DNA from: an uncultured Mollicutes bacterium
Lineage (GTDB): Bacteria > Bacillota_I > Bacilli_A > Acholeplasmatales > Anaeroplasmataceae
Assembly (NCBI GenBank): GCA_947174785.1
Contig: CAMWKG010000001.1
Coordinates: forward strand, 1 to 64,000
Direction: 5' to 3'
DNA: 64,000 bases
Positions 1-9,296 of this stretch are shown here, one piece after another. Under the pieces are notes generated by a model, which did no database searches, had not been told where the DNA came from, and was given only the letters and a program-made list of their open reading frames with translations. The translations under genes were made by a program, and so were the position numbers. The first letter of the stretch is position 1. The number at the start of each line of letters is the position of its first letter.

Positions 1-63
1 ATATTATGATATTATTATAGAATTTTTTCGAATAATAGAAAAATAAGAGAGGAAATGACACAT

Positions 64-2886
64 ATGAAAAAGAATATGATGAAAAGTCTATTAGTAGTAT
101 TATGCATAATATTATTTTCTGTTTTGGTAGGCTGTACTACTAAAGAACCAGATGAAAAACCACCTGTAGATGTTGTTGATACAAATGAGATTATAAAAAT
201 AGAAGCAGTTGTTGATGAAAAAGAGGTTGGTTATGTAGACATTGAATATGTCCCTCAGAATGTTGTTATTTATGCTGTATATAAGGATAACAGTAAGAAG
301 GATGTAACAGAAGAAGCTACTTTTTCATCAAGCTCAAGCAAAATTGGTACTTCAAGAGTTGAGGTTTCCTACAAAAGCTTTTCTACAAGCTACGTTATAC
401 GTATTGTGGAAAACACGTTAGAAAGCATTTCTGTAGATATTTCCTCTGCAAAGCTTGTTTATGAAACAGATGAAAGATTAGATACATCCAATATTATAAT
501 TAAGGGAAAATATGCTAATGGAAATGAAGAGACTATATCTCATTATCGAATTGAGCTATATTTAAATGGAGAAAGTGTTTCCGATATTACCTTGCCTGGT
601 ACTTATGTGGTGAAGGTTTATGTAGATACTTTAAATCAAACTTTTGATACTAGCTATACTATCTCTGTTTCCCAAGGCTCAGCAGAAGAAAAAATCTATA
701 CACGTCTAGAATTAGATACAGCTTCTGTCAAAACAACCTTTGAAAATGAAGAATTGAATACAACTGGATTAATCGTATATGGTGTTGTTGATTCTCAAAA
801 TAAGGATAAATTAAATGCTAGCGATTATACAATTAGTCTTTATTTTAATAATAATAAAGTTTTAAATTTTGAAGAGAATGGCTCTTATGAAGTTGAGGTT
901 TCATACCACGGAAAAATCACTTGTTTGAACAATAAAACAAGATATACTGTATCTTATAAAAATAAAAAAGTAGAGACAATTTTACCTAACATTACGATTT
1001 TATCTACAACGGAAGCTATTGTTGATATTCCAGTAAAAGGAACAGCTTCTAGTATAAATTTAATATTAACAGATGAAGATGGCAATAGTAGGAATCTTAA
1101 TCAATTAGAAAACAAATTAACTGATTTAGATTCTTCTAAATTCTACAGCATAAGTGGTTCTTATAGCACTACTTTGAATGAAGAAGAAGCAACCTTTGAG
1201 ATTACTCCAATCCCATTTACCACATCATCTTTTGAATATTTTGAGCAAATAGAACAAGAAAAAACAGAGGAAAATATCTCTGCAAACTCCATATCTATCA
1301 GTTTAAGTGAATTTGAAAATAATGTTCCAGCAGGCTATACTTTGGCTGGCTTTGAGGTATTAAATAGTTCTGAAGAACTGATGGAGGATATCCCATATAC
1401 AGAAGAATTAGAAGGAAGTCTTTATATTACAGGCTTAGAGAATAACTCCTCTTATTTAGTTCGTCCATACTATCATTATGCTATGGCATTAATGTCTGCA
1501 AGAGAGACAACCTACACATATAAAATTAGATTTGTAGGATATTGGTATTTGACACGTGGATCTGTAAATTATCGTGTTAGAATGCGCTACAATGCTACAA
1601 CACTTTATACTTGGTTTGTGGATACAGACCATCATTATACAAATGAACGCTTCTGTACATTCATTTTACCAAACGAATTAGAAGATTATTATATTGTTGG
1701 ATGCTATGAGGATTTATCTCTTATTACAAAGGATGTAGATGCTGAGGTTGTTTTGGCCTTAAATGAAAATCCAAATGGGGCTTATACAGTAGCTTTCTAC
1801 GGCTTTAAGGATGTTTTAAAAAAGGTTGAAGAGGTTCAACCAGGTGAATCTGCAACAGCACCTGAATTGGATAGTTCTATAGTATGGCAATCTCAAACTT
1901 ACGACTTTACAAGCTTTGATAGAGAGTACACAAGTGTTTCTTCTAATCTTAGTGTTCATGCAAATTATATACTACGAGTTGTTAAAGTAAAACCTAACTA
2001 TTATTGGAGCTTTAGAGTTGGTTCAGAAAGTGTATATTATATGGTGGAACTTAGAAATTCTGCATCTATTATAAGTGTAACTCACACATTAAAGGATTTA
2101 ACTTCTGCCTCACCAGACCAAACGATAGATAACGCAAGATATACTAGTCATTGGTACTTATTCGATAATTTAACTCCAAATACACCTTATAAATTTATTA
2201 TAAATATTAAATATGATATTAATGATGGTAATGGTGAACAAGAAATAGTAGATGAAGTAGAGTTTACTACAATTACAGCAGAAGCTACAGGTGATGTAAC
2301 AGGCTCAATTGAAGAAAGAACACATTGTGATCTTACCATAAATATGACTGGTCTTGAGTCTAGCTTCATCTTTTATAGCTTAGATAATTTGAAATTCTTG
2401 GTTAATGGATATTATAATGATAAGTATAGTGGATTCTGTTTAAATCAATCTGCTCCTGGTACAGCTTATTTCTATCATAAGGTTCAGGATTCTAAGAATT
2501 CCAATATTTCTTATATGTATTTTACAGGTTTATCCTATGAGGTTCCTGAGTTTGATATCCCTGTTTTTGATGAAAATAAGACATATCTAGATCTACAAAA
2601 TGGCTGTGTCCTATATATTAATGGAGAATTTACTGAAGAGCTTCATATTACAGCAAGATTCCATTATCATGTAGAAGAAATAATGAGTACTGAGACTTTA
2701 CAGACAAATTTAATATGGTCTAATTATGATGAGACTTTAGGAAATGCCTATATTCCAGAGTTTGATGTTTCTAAATGGCTAGCAGAAATGTTTAAATATG
2801 AGGGTAGATTGGATAGTTTTGTAGAGATAGAATATACGATTAACGGTACATTATATTTTAAGCCATTGATTTTCAGTTTTATCTAA
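64..2886 (+). CDS. Large surface lipoprotein with Ig-like repeats
   Basis: The product is about 940 residues. It opens with a lipoprotein signal: a charged MKKN start, a hydrophobic stretch and the lipobox LVGC, with Cys near residue 24. Domains near residues 115-205 and 215-300 share a bacterial Ig-like pattern (an LESISVD or LELDTAS opening, then threonine-rich strands ending in YTISV or YTVSY). Further beta-rich segments follow, and the stretch around residues 580-650 (AFYGFKDV, then an ANYI ending) resembles an InlB B-type repeat. An upstream ATG at 55 lies only 2 bases from the GAGAGG ribosome site, whereas ATG 64 lies 11 away, so 64 is preferred. It is probably anchored in the outer leaflet of the cell membrane. 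Its ligand is unknown. Confidence 0.8.
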   Translation: MKKNMMKSLLVVLCIILFSVLVGCTTKEPDEKPPVDVVDTNEIIKIEAVVDEKEVGYVDIEYVPQNVVIYAVYKDNSKKDVTEEATFSSSSSKIGTSRVEVSYKSFSTSYVIRIVENTLESISVDISSAKLVYETDERLDTSNIIIKGKYANGNEETISHYRIELYLNGESVSDITLPGTYVVKVYVDTLNQTFDTSYTISVSQGSAEEKIYTRLELDTASVKTTFENEELNTTGLIVYGVVDSQNKDKLNASDYTISLYFNNNKVLNFEENGSYEVEVSYHGKITCLNNKTRYTVSYKNKKVETILPNITILSTTEAIVDIPVKGTASSINLILTDEDGNSRNLNQLENKLTDLDSSKFYSISGSYSTTLNEEEATFEITPIPFTTSSFEYFEQIEQEKTEENISANSISISLSEFENNVPAGYTLAGFEVLNSSEELMEDIPYTEELEGSLYITGLENNSSYLVRPYYHYAMALMSARETTYTYKIRFVGYWYLTRGSVNYRVRMRYNATTLYTWFVDTDHHYTNERFCTFILPNELEDYYIVGCYEDLSLITKDVDAEVVLALNENPNGAYTVAFYGFKDVLKKVEEVQPGESATAPELDSSIVWQSQTYDFTSFDREYTSVSSNLSVHANYILRVVKVKPNYYWSFRVGSESVYYMVELRNSASIISVTHTLKDLTSASPDQTIDNARYTSHWYLFDNLTPNTPYKFIINIKYDINDGNGEQEIVDEVEFTTITAEATGDVTGSIEERTHCDLTINMTGLESSFIFYSLDNLKFLVNGYYNDKYSGFCLNQSAPGTAYFYHKVQDSKNSNISYMYFTGLSYEVPEFDIPVFDENKTYLDLQNGCVLYINGEFTEELHITARFHYHVEEIMSTETLQTNLIWSNYDETLGNAYIPEFDVSKWLAEMFKYEGRLDSFVEIEYTINGTLYFKPLIFSFI

Positions 2887-2901
2887 ATTAAAAAAATTAT
2901 C

Positions 2902-2929
2902 TTGAATATCAAAAAAAATATGATATAAT
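2902..2929 (+). promoter_or_regulatory. rpsO promoter and leader
   Basis: TTGAAT, 16 bases, then TATAAT, with a TG one base before the -10 (extended -10). Transcription would start near 2936 and leave a leader of about 75 bases before rpsO. S15 is known to repress its own mRNA in several bacteria, so the leader could be an autoregulatory site, but I could not match it to a known S15 leader class. Confidence 0.65.
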
Positions 2930-3013
2930 TATAAAGGTCGATTTCTTTGTATATGGAATTCCTCATTCCTATACTAGGATATTCGCGTAAATTTAAAAAG
3001 GAGGAAAATACTT

Positions 3014-3280
3014 ATGTTAACTAAGGAAAGAAAAGCAGAATTAGTAAAAGCTTATGGTAAGAATGCACAAGACACTGGTTCTACAGCTGTACAAATTGCA
3101 ATCTTAACTGAAGAAATCAATCTTTTAAACGTACATTTTGAAAAGCATATCCATGATTTTCATTCTAAACGTGGTTTAATGTGTAAGATTGGTCAAAGAA
3201 GAGCTTTATTAGACTATTTAAAGAAAAAAGACTTAAAAGCATATGAAGAGCTAATTAAGAAGCTTGGCTTACGTCGTTAA
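3014..3280 (+). CDS. rpsO: 30S ribosomal protein S15
   Basis: 88 residues, the normal length of S15. The sequence has the family's typical DTGSTAVQIAILTEEI and HSKRGL motifs and ends in the usual basic GLRR tail. S15 binds the central domain of 16S rRNA early in 30S assembly. A strong ribosome site (AAGGAGG) precedes the ATG. It is followed by its own terminator and then by pnp. The rpsO-pnp adjacency is conserved across bacteria, but here each gene has its own promoter. Confidence 0.97.
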   Translation: MLTKERKAELVKAYGKNAQDTGSTAVQIAILTEEINLLNVHFEKHIHDFHSKRGLMCKIGQRRALLDYLKKKDLKAYEELIKKLGLRR

Positions 3281-3282
3281 TG

Positions 3283-3305
3283 GGTACTTTATAGTACCTT
3301 TTTCT
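3283..3305 (+). terminator. rpsO terminator
   Basis: GGTACT, a TTAT loop, AGTACC, then a T-rich run directly after the rpsO stop. Confidence 0.75.
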
Positions 3306-3386
3306 TTTGGATTTAGCGTTTATTCTAAAAATATAAGATGGAGTAACTAATTTTTACACATTTTTTGTTTATTTTAGAACTTTTTA

Positions 3387-3395
3387 TGATATAAT
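3387..3395 (+). promoter_or_regulatory. pnp extended -10 promoter
   Basis: TGATATAAT is an extended -10 element about 45 bases upstream of pnp. A -35 is poorly defined: TTGTTT lies 19 bases upstream. Confidence 0.5.
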
Positions 3396-3441
3396 AAATC
3401 TGTTATGAATAAAAAAGAATGAATTTTAAGGAGAAATTAAA

Positions 3442-5607
3442 ATGAGTGAAGTAAAACGCTTCGAATACAATTGGGCGGGACGTCCTCTTGTAGTTGAAAT
3501 CGGAGAGGTTGCAAAACAGGCAAATGGTGCTTGTATGGTAACCTATGGAGGAAGTACGGTTTTATCAGCAGTTTGTTCTAATAATGTAGCATCAACCGCA
3601 GACTTTTTCCCATTAATGGTATTATACCAAGAAAAATTATATGCAGCTGGAAAGATTCCAGGTGGATTTTTAAGAAGAGAAGGTAGACCTTCTGAGCATG
3701 AAACATTAGTTTCACGTTTAATTGACCGTCCTATTCGACCTTTATTTGCTGAGGGGTTTAGAAATGAGGTACAGGTTGTAAACACAGTATTATCTAGTGA
3801 TCCAGATTGCACAACCGCTATGGCTGCAATGCTAGGATCCTCCATTGCATTAATGATTTCAGATATTCCATTTGAAGGACCTATTGCCGGTGTTGTAGTA
3901 GGTAAGGTTGATGGAAAGCTAATCATTAACCCAACTCCTGATGAGCTTGAAAAATCAGATATTAATCTAACTGTAGCAGGTACACATACCGCAATCAATA
4001 TGGTTGAGGCTGGTGCTCGCTTTGTAAGTGAGGATGATATGTGGGAGGCTTTAAAGTTTGGCCATGCTGAAATCCAAAAGCTATGTGATTTTGAGCGTGA
4101 AATCGTTGCAGCTTGTGGTAAGGAAAAGGTAGAAGTAGAGCTATTTGAAGTCAATAAGGAGATTATGGCTGAGGTTAAGGCTTATGCAGAAAAGCGTCTA
4201 GAAGAAGCTATTCGCATTGAGGATAAGCTTGAGCGTTATGCAGCAATTGATGCAATTAATGAAGAAACTTTAGCACACTTCGATGAAAAAGTATTTATCA
4301 AAGAAATTGAAGGAATCAAGGTCATTGATACTGAAGAAAAACAACAATACCTACGCCATGTACAATACACTTTAGATGATATTTTACATACTGAGGTACG
4401 TCGTTTGATTTCTGTAGATAAGGTACGTCCTGATGGTCGTAAGGTAGATGAAATTCGTCCGCTTTCTAGTAGAATTGATGTATTACCACGTGTTCATGGT
4501 TCTGCATTATTTACTCGTGGACAAACTCAGAGCTTAGGTACTGTTACTTTAGGTTCTTTAGTGGATAGCCAGATAATTGATGGATTAGGAGAAGAATCTA
4601 ATAAGAGATTCATGCTACACTATAACTTCCCTCAATTTTCAGTAGGTGAAACAGGACGTTACGGTGCTCCAGGACGTCGTGAAATTGGTCATGGTGCCTT
4701 AGGTGAGCGTGCTTTATCCTATGTTATTCCAAGTGAAGATGAGTTCCCATACACAATTCGTGTAGTATCTGAAATTTTAGAATCAAATGGTTCTTCCTCA
4801 CAGGCTACTATCTGTTCAGGAACTCTAGCTTTAATGGCTGCAGGTGTACCTATTAAGGCTCCTGTTGCAGGTATTGCTATGGGATTAATTACTTATGGGG
4901 ATGACTATACCATCTTAACGGATATTCAAGGTTTAGAAGACCATTTAGGCGATATGGACTTTAAGGTTGCTGGTACTCGTGAGGGTATTACAGCTCTTCA
5001 AATGGATATCAAAATTAAAGGTATTACTTATGAAATCCTAAGAGAGGCATTATATCAGGCTAAACAAGGTCGTTTAGAAATCCTAGATCATATGGCTACA
5101 ACAATTTCTGAGGTACGTCCTGAATTAAGCCAGTACGCTCCTAAGGTAGTTACTGCTAAGATAAATCCTGATAAGATTAAGGATGTTATCGGTGCTGGTG
5201 GTAAGACTATTAACGCAACAATCGAGCGTTTTGATAATGTTAAGATTGATTTAGAACAAGATGGTAGATTATATGTAATGCATGAAAATATGGACACTGC
5301 CAAGGCATGTTTACAATATATTTTAGATTCTATTCGTGAAGCAGAAGTAGGTGCTATCTACACAGGTAGAGTTACTAGAATTGAAAAATATGGTGTGTTT
5401 GTAGAGTTATGGGAGGGTGCAGAAGGCTTATGTCATATCTCTAAATTAGCTTTAGAAAGAGTTGAAAAGCCTGAGGATGTTGTATCTTTGAATGATGAGA
5501 TTATCGTTAAGTGCATTGGTGTTAATGAAAAAGGTCAAATTGACTTATCTAGAAAAGATGCTTTAAGAGATGCACAGAAAAGAAACGAAAAGAAACAAGA
5601 CCAATAA
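3442..5607 (+). CDS. pnp: Polyribonucleotide nucleotidyltransferase (PNPase)
   Basis: 721 residues, slightly longer than the usual 700. PNPase is the phosphorolytic 3'-5' exoribonuclease of mRNA decay and works as a trimer. Visible in order are the first RNase PH core (with [12 protein letters not shown]), an all-helical linker, the second RNase PH core ([16 protein letters not shown], then [10 protein letters not shown] and [13 protein letters not shown]), a KH domain near residues 560-620 with GAGGKT, and a C-terminal S1 domain near 625-695 ([15 protein letters not shown]). A ribosome site (AAGGAG) lies before the ATG. The final 20 residues are charged. It is one of two major 3' exonucleases in this window, the other being RNase R. 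Confidence 0.98.
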   Translation: MSEVKRFEYNWAGRPLVVEIGEVAKQANGACMVTYGGSTVLSAVCSNNVASTADFFPLMVLYQEKLYAAGKIPGGFLRREGRPSEHETLVSRLIDRPIRPLFAEGFRNEVQVVNTVLSSDPDCTTAMAAMLGSSIALMISDIPFEGPIAGVVVGKVDGKLIINPTPDELEKSDINLTVAGTHTAINMVEAGARFVSEDDMWEALKFGHAEIQKLCDFEREIVAACGKEKVEVELFEVNKEIMAEVKAYAEKRLEEAIRIEDKLERYAAIDAINEETLAHFDEKVFIKEIEGIKVIDTEEKQQYLRHVQYTLDDILHTEVRRLISVDKVRPDGRKVDEIRPLSSRIDVLPRVHGSALFTRGQTQSLGTVTLGSLVDSQIIDGLGEESNKRFMLHYNFPQFSVGETGRYGAPGRREIGHGALGERALSYVIPSEDEFPYTIRVVSEILESNGSSSQATICSGTLALMAAGVPIKAPVAGIAMGLITYGDDYTILTDIQGLEDHLGDMDFKVAGTREGITALQMDIKIKGITYEILREALYQAKQGRLEILDHMATTISEVRPELSQYAPKVVTAKINPDKIKDVIGAGGKTINATIERFDNVKIDLEQDGRLYVMHENMDTAKACLQYILDSIREAEVGAIYTGRVTRIEKYGVFVELWEGAEGLCHISKLALERVEKPEDVVSLNDEIIVKCIGVNEKGQIDLSRKDALRDAQKRNEKKQDQ

Positions 5608-5623
5608 TCTTTAAAATTAAATG

Positions 5624-5653
5624 AGGTATCCTTATTATGAGGATACCTTTTTA
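5624..5653 (+). terminator. pnp terminator
   Basis: AGGTATCC, a 9-base loop, GGATACCT and a T run, just after the pnp stop. Confidence 0.85.
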
Positions 5654-5754
5654 ATTCCAAAGACGTATTAAATATTTTAAATAGCAAGTGAAATCAAGAA
5701 ATTCAGAAGAAATATTTATATAATATTGCCAAGAAAGATAAAAAGGAGTTTAAT

Positions 5755-6738
5755 ATGGAAGATTTGAAGGATTGGTATAAGAATGTGCAAGATATCATTT
5801 CTATTATAGATGCCTGTATAATAGAAGGTGATTCAGAACTCATTACATTGAAGCACTTGGCTAAAAAATTAGGATATTCTGAGTATTATAGTTCTAGAAA
5901 ATTTAGTGAGATTTCTGGGATGTCATTTCGTAATTATTTGCATTATAGAAAGCTTTCTTTTGCTTTAAAGGAGCTAAGAGATGAAGAATCTAAAATCATT
6001 GATATTGCTTTAAAATATGGCTTTTCTTCCCCTGAAGCCTTTACTAGAGCTTTCAAAAAAGCATATGGATTAGTCCCAAGTGAGTATAGAAAGCATCCTA
6101 TTCCAGTTGTTTTGCGGACAATTATAAAGCCTTTTGATTGTTATCTTATGGATGGAGAAAAGAATCAAAAAGAAGAAAGTAAACTAGATGTGAAGGTATA
6201 TTTCATAAGGATTCCTGCTCATAAATTCTTACATATACGAAATTATACCAGTATAGGCTATTGGGATTTTTGGCAAAAACAAAGTGAGATTCCAGGACAG
6301 GATTGTGAGACAATCTGTGGTCTTCTTGATAGTATAAGAGGTAAGCTTGATGATAACGATGGTGCTGAAAACAACACTTCTAGTGGCCAGTTAATGGCAT
6401 GGATCAATGCTCCAGAAGGAAGATTATGTAGCTGGGGAATCCCTTTGGCTGAAAGCTATGGTGTTCGACTTCCAAAAAGTTATACTGGTCCAATTCCTAA
6501 AAATATGCAGCTTATGGATGTTTCTGAAGGAGAGTATATTGTTTTTGAGCATGGACCATTTGATTTAGAAAAAGAAAGTCAAAGTGTGGAGAAGAAAATT
6601 GAAACTGCAATGAAGAATTTTGACTATGCGAAATCAGGATATGCATTAGATACAACTCCAGAAAGAGTCTTTTACTTTTTTCATGATCCAAAACGTTTTT
6701 GGAAATATGTTCGACCAGTATATAAAACAAAAGCATAA
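5755..6738 (+). CDS. AraC-family regulator with GyrI-like ligand-binding domain
   Basis: 327 residues. The N-terminal part (about 10-110) is a double helix-turn-helix of AraC type, with LKHLAKKLGYSEYYSSRKF and the second helix pair ending DIALKYGFSSPEAFTRAFKKA. The rest (about 150-325) fits a GyrI-like or AraC effector-binding domain, ending in the typical Tyr/Phe/Trp-rich strands. Such proteins usually sense small organic ligands and activate nearby genes. No obvious target gene lies next to it, because the next locus is rnpB. The ribosome site AAGGAG is well placed before the ATG. Confidence 0.85.
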   Translation: MEDLKDWYKNVQDIISIIDACIIEGDSELITLKHLAKKLGYSEYYSSRKFSEISGMSFRNYLHYRKLSFALKELRDEESKIIDIALKYGFSSPEAFTRAFKKAYGLVPSEYRKHPIPVVLRTIIKPFDCYLMDGEKNQKEESKLDVKVYFIRIPAHKFLHIRNYTSIGYWDFWQKQSEIPGQDCETICGLLDSIRGKLDDNDGAENNTSSGQLMAWINAPEGRLCSWGIPLAESYGVRLPKSYTGPIPKNMQLMDVSEGEYIVFEHGPFDLEKESQSVEKKIETAMKNFDYAKSGYALDTTPERVFYFFHDPKRFWKYVRPVYKTKA

Positions 6739-6745
6739 ATGATTT

Positions 6746-6857
6746 AAGGAGATTATGGCATTATTGCTAAAAGAATAATGATTGGGTAAAAGGATATTGC
6801 CTCCTTGGAAATCAAGAAAAGAAGTTCATATAAAAAGTAGATTTCTTTTCTTGATTT
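6746..6857 (+). other. Structured spacer before rnpB
   Basis: Between the AraC-type gene and rnpB there are three nested or adjacent helices: AAGGAG (6746-6751) with CTCCTT (6801-6806), CATTATT (6759-6765) with AATAATG (6774-6780), and a perfect 15-bp stem at 6809-6823 with 6843-6857. The last stem may end the AraC transcript, although only a weak T run follows. Its right arm contains the rnpB -35 box. Confidence 0.5.
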
Positions 6858-6879
6858 GTTAATAGAATAATGCTATACT
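6851..6879 (+). promoter_or_regulatory. rnpB promoter
   Basis: TTGATT, 17 bases, TATACT, with TG one base before the -10. This places the start of transcription near 6886, at the 5' end of the RNase P RNA. Confidence 0.8.
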
Positions 6880-6885
6880 AGAGGA

Positions 6886-7232
6886 CGGTAGTTGGGTAAC
6901 TGAGCCAATTGGTTAGGAAAGTCCATGCTAGCACAATCTGAGATGATTGTAGTGTTTGTGCTTAGCCAAAAAATAAGCTAAGGCATAGAGATATGACGGC
7001 GGAAGAAGCCTAAGTCCTTATGGATATGGTGTATTTCCATAACGTGCCACAGAGACGAGTTCTATAGAAATATAGAAATGAAACGTTGGTAAACCCCTCA
7101 AGCTAGAAACCCAAATTTTGGTAGGGGAGCTCTAGGAGGCAAAATGAAGCTATTCTAGGGGCAAAGAAATTTGCAGATAAATAGTTACCACCTAATTCTA
7201 TTAGGTACAGAACATGGCTTATAGACTGCTAA
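6886..7232 (+). ncRNA. rnpB: RNase P RNA, Bacillus (B) type
   Basis: The catalytic RNA of RNase P, which matures tRNA 5' ends. Conserved elements are visible in order: GAGGAAAGTCC-like GGAAAGTCCATGCT near 6917-6930, the GACGGC block near 6995, GTGCCACAGAGACGA near 7044-7058, AAACCCCTC near 7092-7100, AAACCCAAATTTTGG-TAGGGG near 7107-7129, and the 3' AACATGGCTTATAGA near 7211-7225. GGTAGTT (6887-6893) can pair with GACTGCT (7224-7230) to close P1. The length of about 345 and the arrangement match the B. subtilis RNA rather than the A type. Confidence 0.95.
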
Positions 7233-7234
7233 AA

Positions 7235-7256
7235 GAGGATGAAAATCCTCTTTTTT
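7235..7256 (+). terminator. rnpB terminator
   Basis: AGAGGAT, a GAAA tetraloop, ATCCTCT and six Ts directly after the RNase P RNA. Confidence 0.9.
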
Positions 7257-7287
7257 CTATAAATTTACAAATTTATTAAAAAAATTG

Positions 7288-7316
7288 TTGACATACTATA
7301 TAATACATAGTATACT
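7288..7316 (+). promoter_or_regulatory. PadR-cassette promoter with embedded operator
   Basis: A near-consensus promoter: TTGACA, 17 bases, TATACT. The spacer contains an inverted repeat, ATACTAT (7293-7299) and ATAGTAT (7307-7313), which overlaps both boxes. Binding there would block RNA polymerase. Confidence 0.85.
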
Positions 7317-7355
7317 ATGGGTGAAAAAATAATTTTGCATATTTTTTTAGACTTA

Positions 7356-7376
7356 ATACTATGCATTACATAGTAT
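7356..7376 (+). promoter_or_regulatory. Second PadR-type operator
   Basis: A perfect inverted repeat, ATACTATG-N5-CATAGTAT, sits just before the ribosome site of the PadR gene. It shares the ATACTAT/ATAGTAT half-sites with the promoter palindrome 60 bases upstream. PadR dimers typically recognise ATGT/ACAT or related dyads, so autorepression by the encoded PadR protein is the likely role. Confidence 0.75.
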
Positions 7377-7390
7377 AAAGGAGTGATGAG

Positions 7391-7699
7391 ATGAATGTTC
7401 AGATAAAAAAAGGAATCGTAGAGGTGTGTGTTCTTGCAAGTCTAAGAAAAGAACCGTCCTACGGCTATAAAATAATTAGTGATATTTCAGAGCTTATTGA
7501 AATATCTGAATCGACACTTTACCCTATCTTGAGACGCTTAGAAGCTCAGGATTACTTGAGAACATTTTCTAGGGACTTTAACGGAAGAGTTAGAAAATAC
7601 TACGAGATTACTCGCTTAGGAGAAAAAAGAATCAAGGAATTTTTAGATGAGTGGAGAGATATGGAAAGAGTTTATGAGTTTATTAAAAGGAAGGGATAA
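7391..7699 (+). CDS. PadR-family transcriptional repressor
   Basis: 102 residues, the usual size of a short PadR protein. It carries a winged helix (SYGYKIISDISELIEISESTLYPILRRLEAQDYL) followed by a GRVRKYYEIT wing and a C-terminal dimerisation helix. The ribosome site AAAGGAG follows the downstream operator. The gene is followed after 3 bases by a DUF1700 gene. PadR, DUF1700 and DUF4097 form a recurring Firmicutes cassette, thought to respond to cell-envelope stress. The paired palindromes upstream suggest tight autoregulation. Confidence 0.92.
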   Translation: MNVQIKKGIVEVCVLASLRKEPSYGYKIISDISELIEISESTLYPILRRLEAQDYLRTFSRDFNGRVRKYYEITRLGEKRIKEFLDEWRDMERVYEFIKRKG

Positions 7700-7702
7700 T
7701 CA

Positions 7703-8341
7703 ATGAGAAAAAGAGAATTTTTAAGACGACTAGGTGATGAATTATCTCACTTAGATCGAGATGAACGAAATGATATTCTTGATTATTATGATGAATTGAT
7801 TGAGGATACAATAGAAAAAACAGGTCAATCTGAGGCAGATGTCATCTATGATTTAGGAGAGATAGAGGATATTGCTAGAAGAGTAGACCCTTCTTATAGA
7901 AGAAAAATCCGCTATGAAGAGGAGGAGGACCGTCCTAGACGGGAAACCAGAAGAAGAGTACATGAGGTTGAGCATAGACAGCGAAGGGAACAAAGAAAGA
8001 ATTCAGATACAAAAACAGGTATAGGTATCGTCTTGCTCATTTGCTTATTTCCAGTTTGGATTGTTCTATTTTCTTGCCTTTTTGCAGCAATGATGGCAAT
8101 ATTAGGTGCTGGAATTGGTTGTTTTGCTGGAGGAATAGTTTGTATTTGGAATGGATGTACACTATTTACTACTTCCTGGGCACATGCAGTATTCCGCATA
8201 GGAATAGGAGTTACTTTAATTGGTGTTGTATTAATTGTTGGACCATTATTATTAAAGCTTGTTTGCTTTATTGGTCATGTCATTTTATCCATATTTAGAT
8301 GGTTATTTGGAGGAAGGAGAAGATCTGCATATGAAAATTAA
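7703..8341 (+). CDS. DUF1700 (HAAS-domain) membrane protein
   Basis: 212 residues. The N-terminal 60 residues (FLRRLGDELSHLDRDE, then ILDYYDELIEDTIEKTG) match the helical DUF1700/HAAS domain. A very basic and acidic linker follows (EEEEDRPRRETRRRV). Four hydrophobic segments at about residues 105-190 are membrane-spanning. In related operons this protein pairs with PadR and a DUF4097 protein. Its biochemical role is not established. It overlaps the next gene by 11 bases, which suggests coupled translation. Confidence 0.85.
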   Translation: MRKREFLRRLGDELSHLDRDERNDILDYYDELIEDTIEKTGQSEADVIYDLGEIEDIARRVDPSYRRKIRYEEEEDRPRRETRRRVHEVEHRQRREQRKNSDTKTGIGIVLLICLFPVWIVLFSCLFAAMMAILGAGIGCFAGGIVCIWNGCTLFTTSWAHAVFRIGIGVTLIGVVLIVGPLLLKLVCFIGHVILSIFRWLFGGRRRSAYEN

Positions 8342-9197
8342 GGGATTCGTAATTACAGGTATTATCCTTACAATACTCGGAGTGGGAGCAACTGCAGTTG
8401 CTAGTACACAAATAGATTTTAAAGAGGGGTATACAGCTTTATTTGCTGATCCTAATTTAGAGGAAAAGCAAGAAACCTTTGGAGAAATTCAAAAGGTTAC
8501 CTATGATGGCTCTGATGAAAATATCGAAATCGTTTATGGAGAAGGGGAAAATACCTTTACTTACTATGAAAGTGAGACTTTAACTTATGATATATCTTAT
8601 GATGAAGAGTTGAAGGAGCTTACTATAATTCAAAATCATTCCTTTACTTTCTTTTCCTTCTCCTTTGGAAAGAAGGCAACTTTAACCTTAAATTCTAGTT
8701 TAGAAGAACTACAAATGGAAGCCTCTGCTGGAAATATTGGTATTAAGGATTTAACAATCACAAAAGTGAAAGTGGATGTATCAGCTGGAAACTTAAAAAT
8801 TGAGAACTCAATTATTCCTACATTAGATTTAGAATCTGATGCTGGAAATGTAAACTTGCATCATGTGACAGTTGATTCTAGTATTTTTGTAGTAAGAGCA
8901 GGAAATTTGAAAATTGAAGATTCAAAATTTGAAAAATCTGAGATTCACGCAAATGCTGGAAATGTGAATTTAAAGGATACCACCTTTAATGTGATAGATG
9001 CTAAGCTCAATGCTGGAAATCTTAAATTTAGTGGGGATGTTCTAACTCGTGCAGAATTTAAGCTAGATGCTGGAAATCTTACGCTAACCTTATCTAGACC
9101 ATCTGCCTCTTACACAATCAATGGCGAAGGTGCAGGAACAACCACCATTCTTTACAAGGTTTCTGCAGGCAATAAGAATATATATTACGCAGATTAA
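8331..9197 (+). CDS. DUF4097-type beta-repeat protein
   Basis: 288 residues. The start at 8331 is chosen because GGAGGAAGGAG lies just upstream; a longer in-frame reading from 8259 has no ribosome site. One N-terminal membrane segment (about 6-25) is followed by an exported part. The motif AGN(L/I/V) recurs about every 20 residues from residue 140 to 250, seven or eight times, giving a regular beta-solenoid as in DUF4097 (putative adhesin-like) proteins. It is the last gene of the PadR cassette, closed by a strong terminator, and may be a surface sensor or scaffold. Confidence 0.85.
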   Translation: MKIKGFVITGIILTILGVGATAVASTQIDFKEGYTALFADPNLEEKQETFGEIQKVTYDGSDENIEIVYGEGENTFTYYESETLTYDISYDEELKELTIIQNHSFTFFSFSFGKKATLTLNSSLEELQMEASAGNIGIKDLTITKVKVDVSAGNLKIENSIIPTLDLESDAGNVNLHHVTVDSSIFVVRAGNLKIEDSKFEKSEIHANAGNVNLKDTTFNVIDAKLNAGNLKFSGDVLTRAEFKLDAGNLTLTLSRPSASYTINGEGAGTTTILYKVSAGNKNIYYAD

Positions 9198-9206
9198 TTT
9201 GCTATA

Positions 9207-9233
9207 AATTCCTCTATTTTTAGAGGAATTTTT
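9207..9233 (+). terminator. Terminator of the PadR cassette
   Basis: AATTCCTCTA, a TTTT loop and TAGAGGAATT, followed by a T-rich tail. Confidence 0.85.
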
Positions 9234-9296
9234 CTTCCTTTGTTGAAAATAGGAGGTATTTTTGATAGAATATATAAAGAGTTAGGAAGTGAAGAT

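Noticed and set aside
3543-4154. Long reading frame on the minus strand inside pnp
   Set aside because: It lies opposite an unmistakable pnp gene, has no ribosome site and resembles no known protein.
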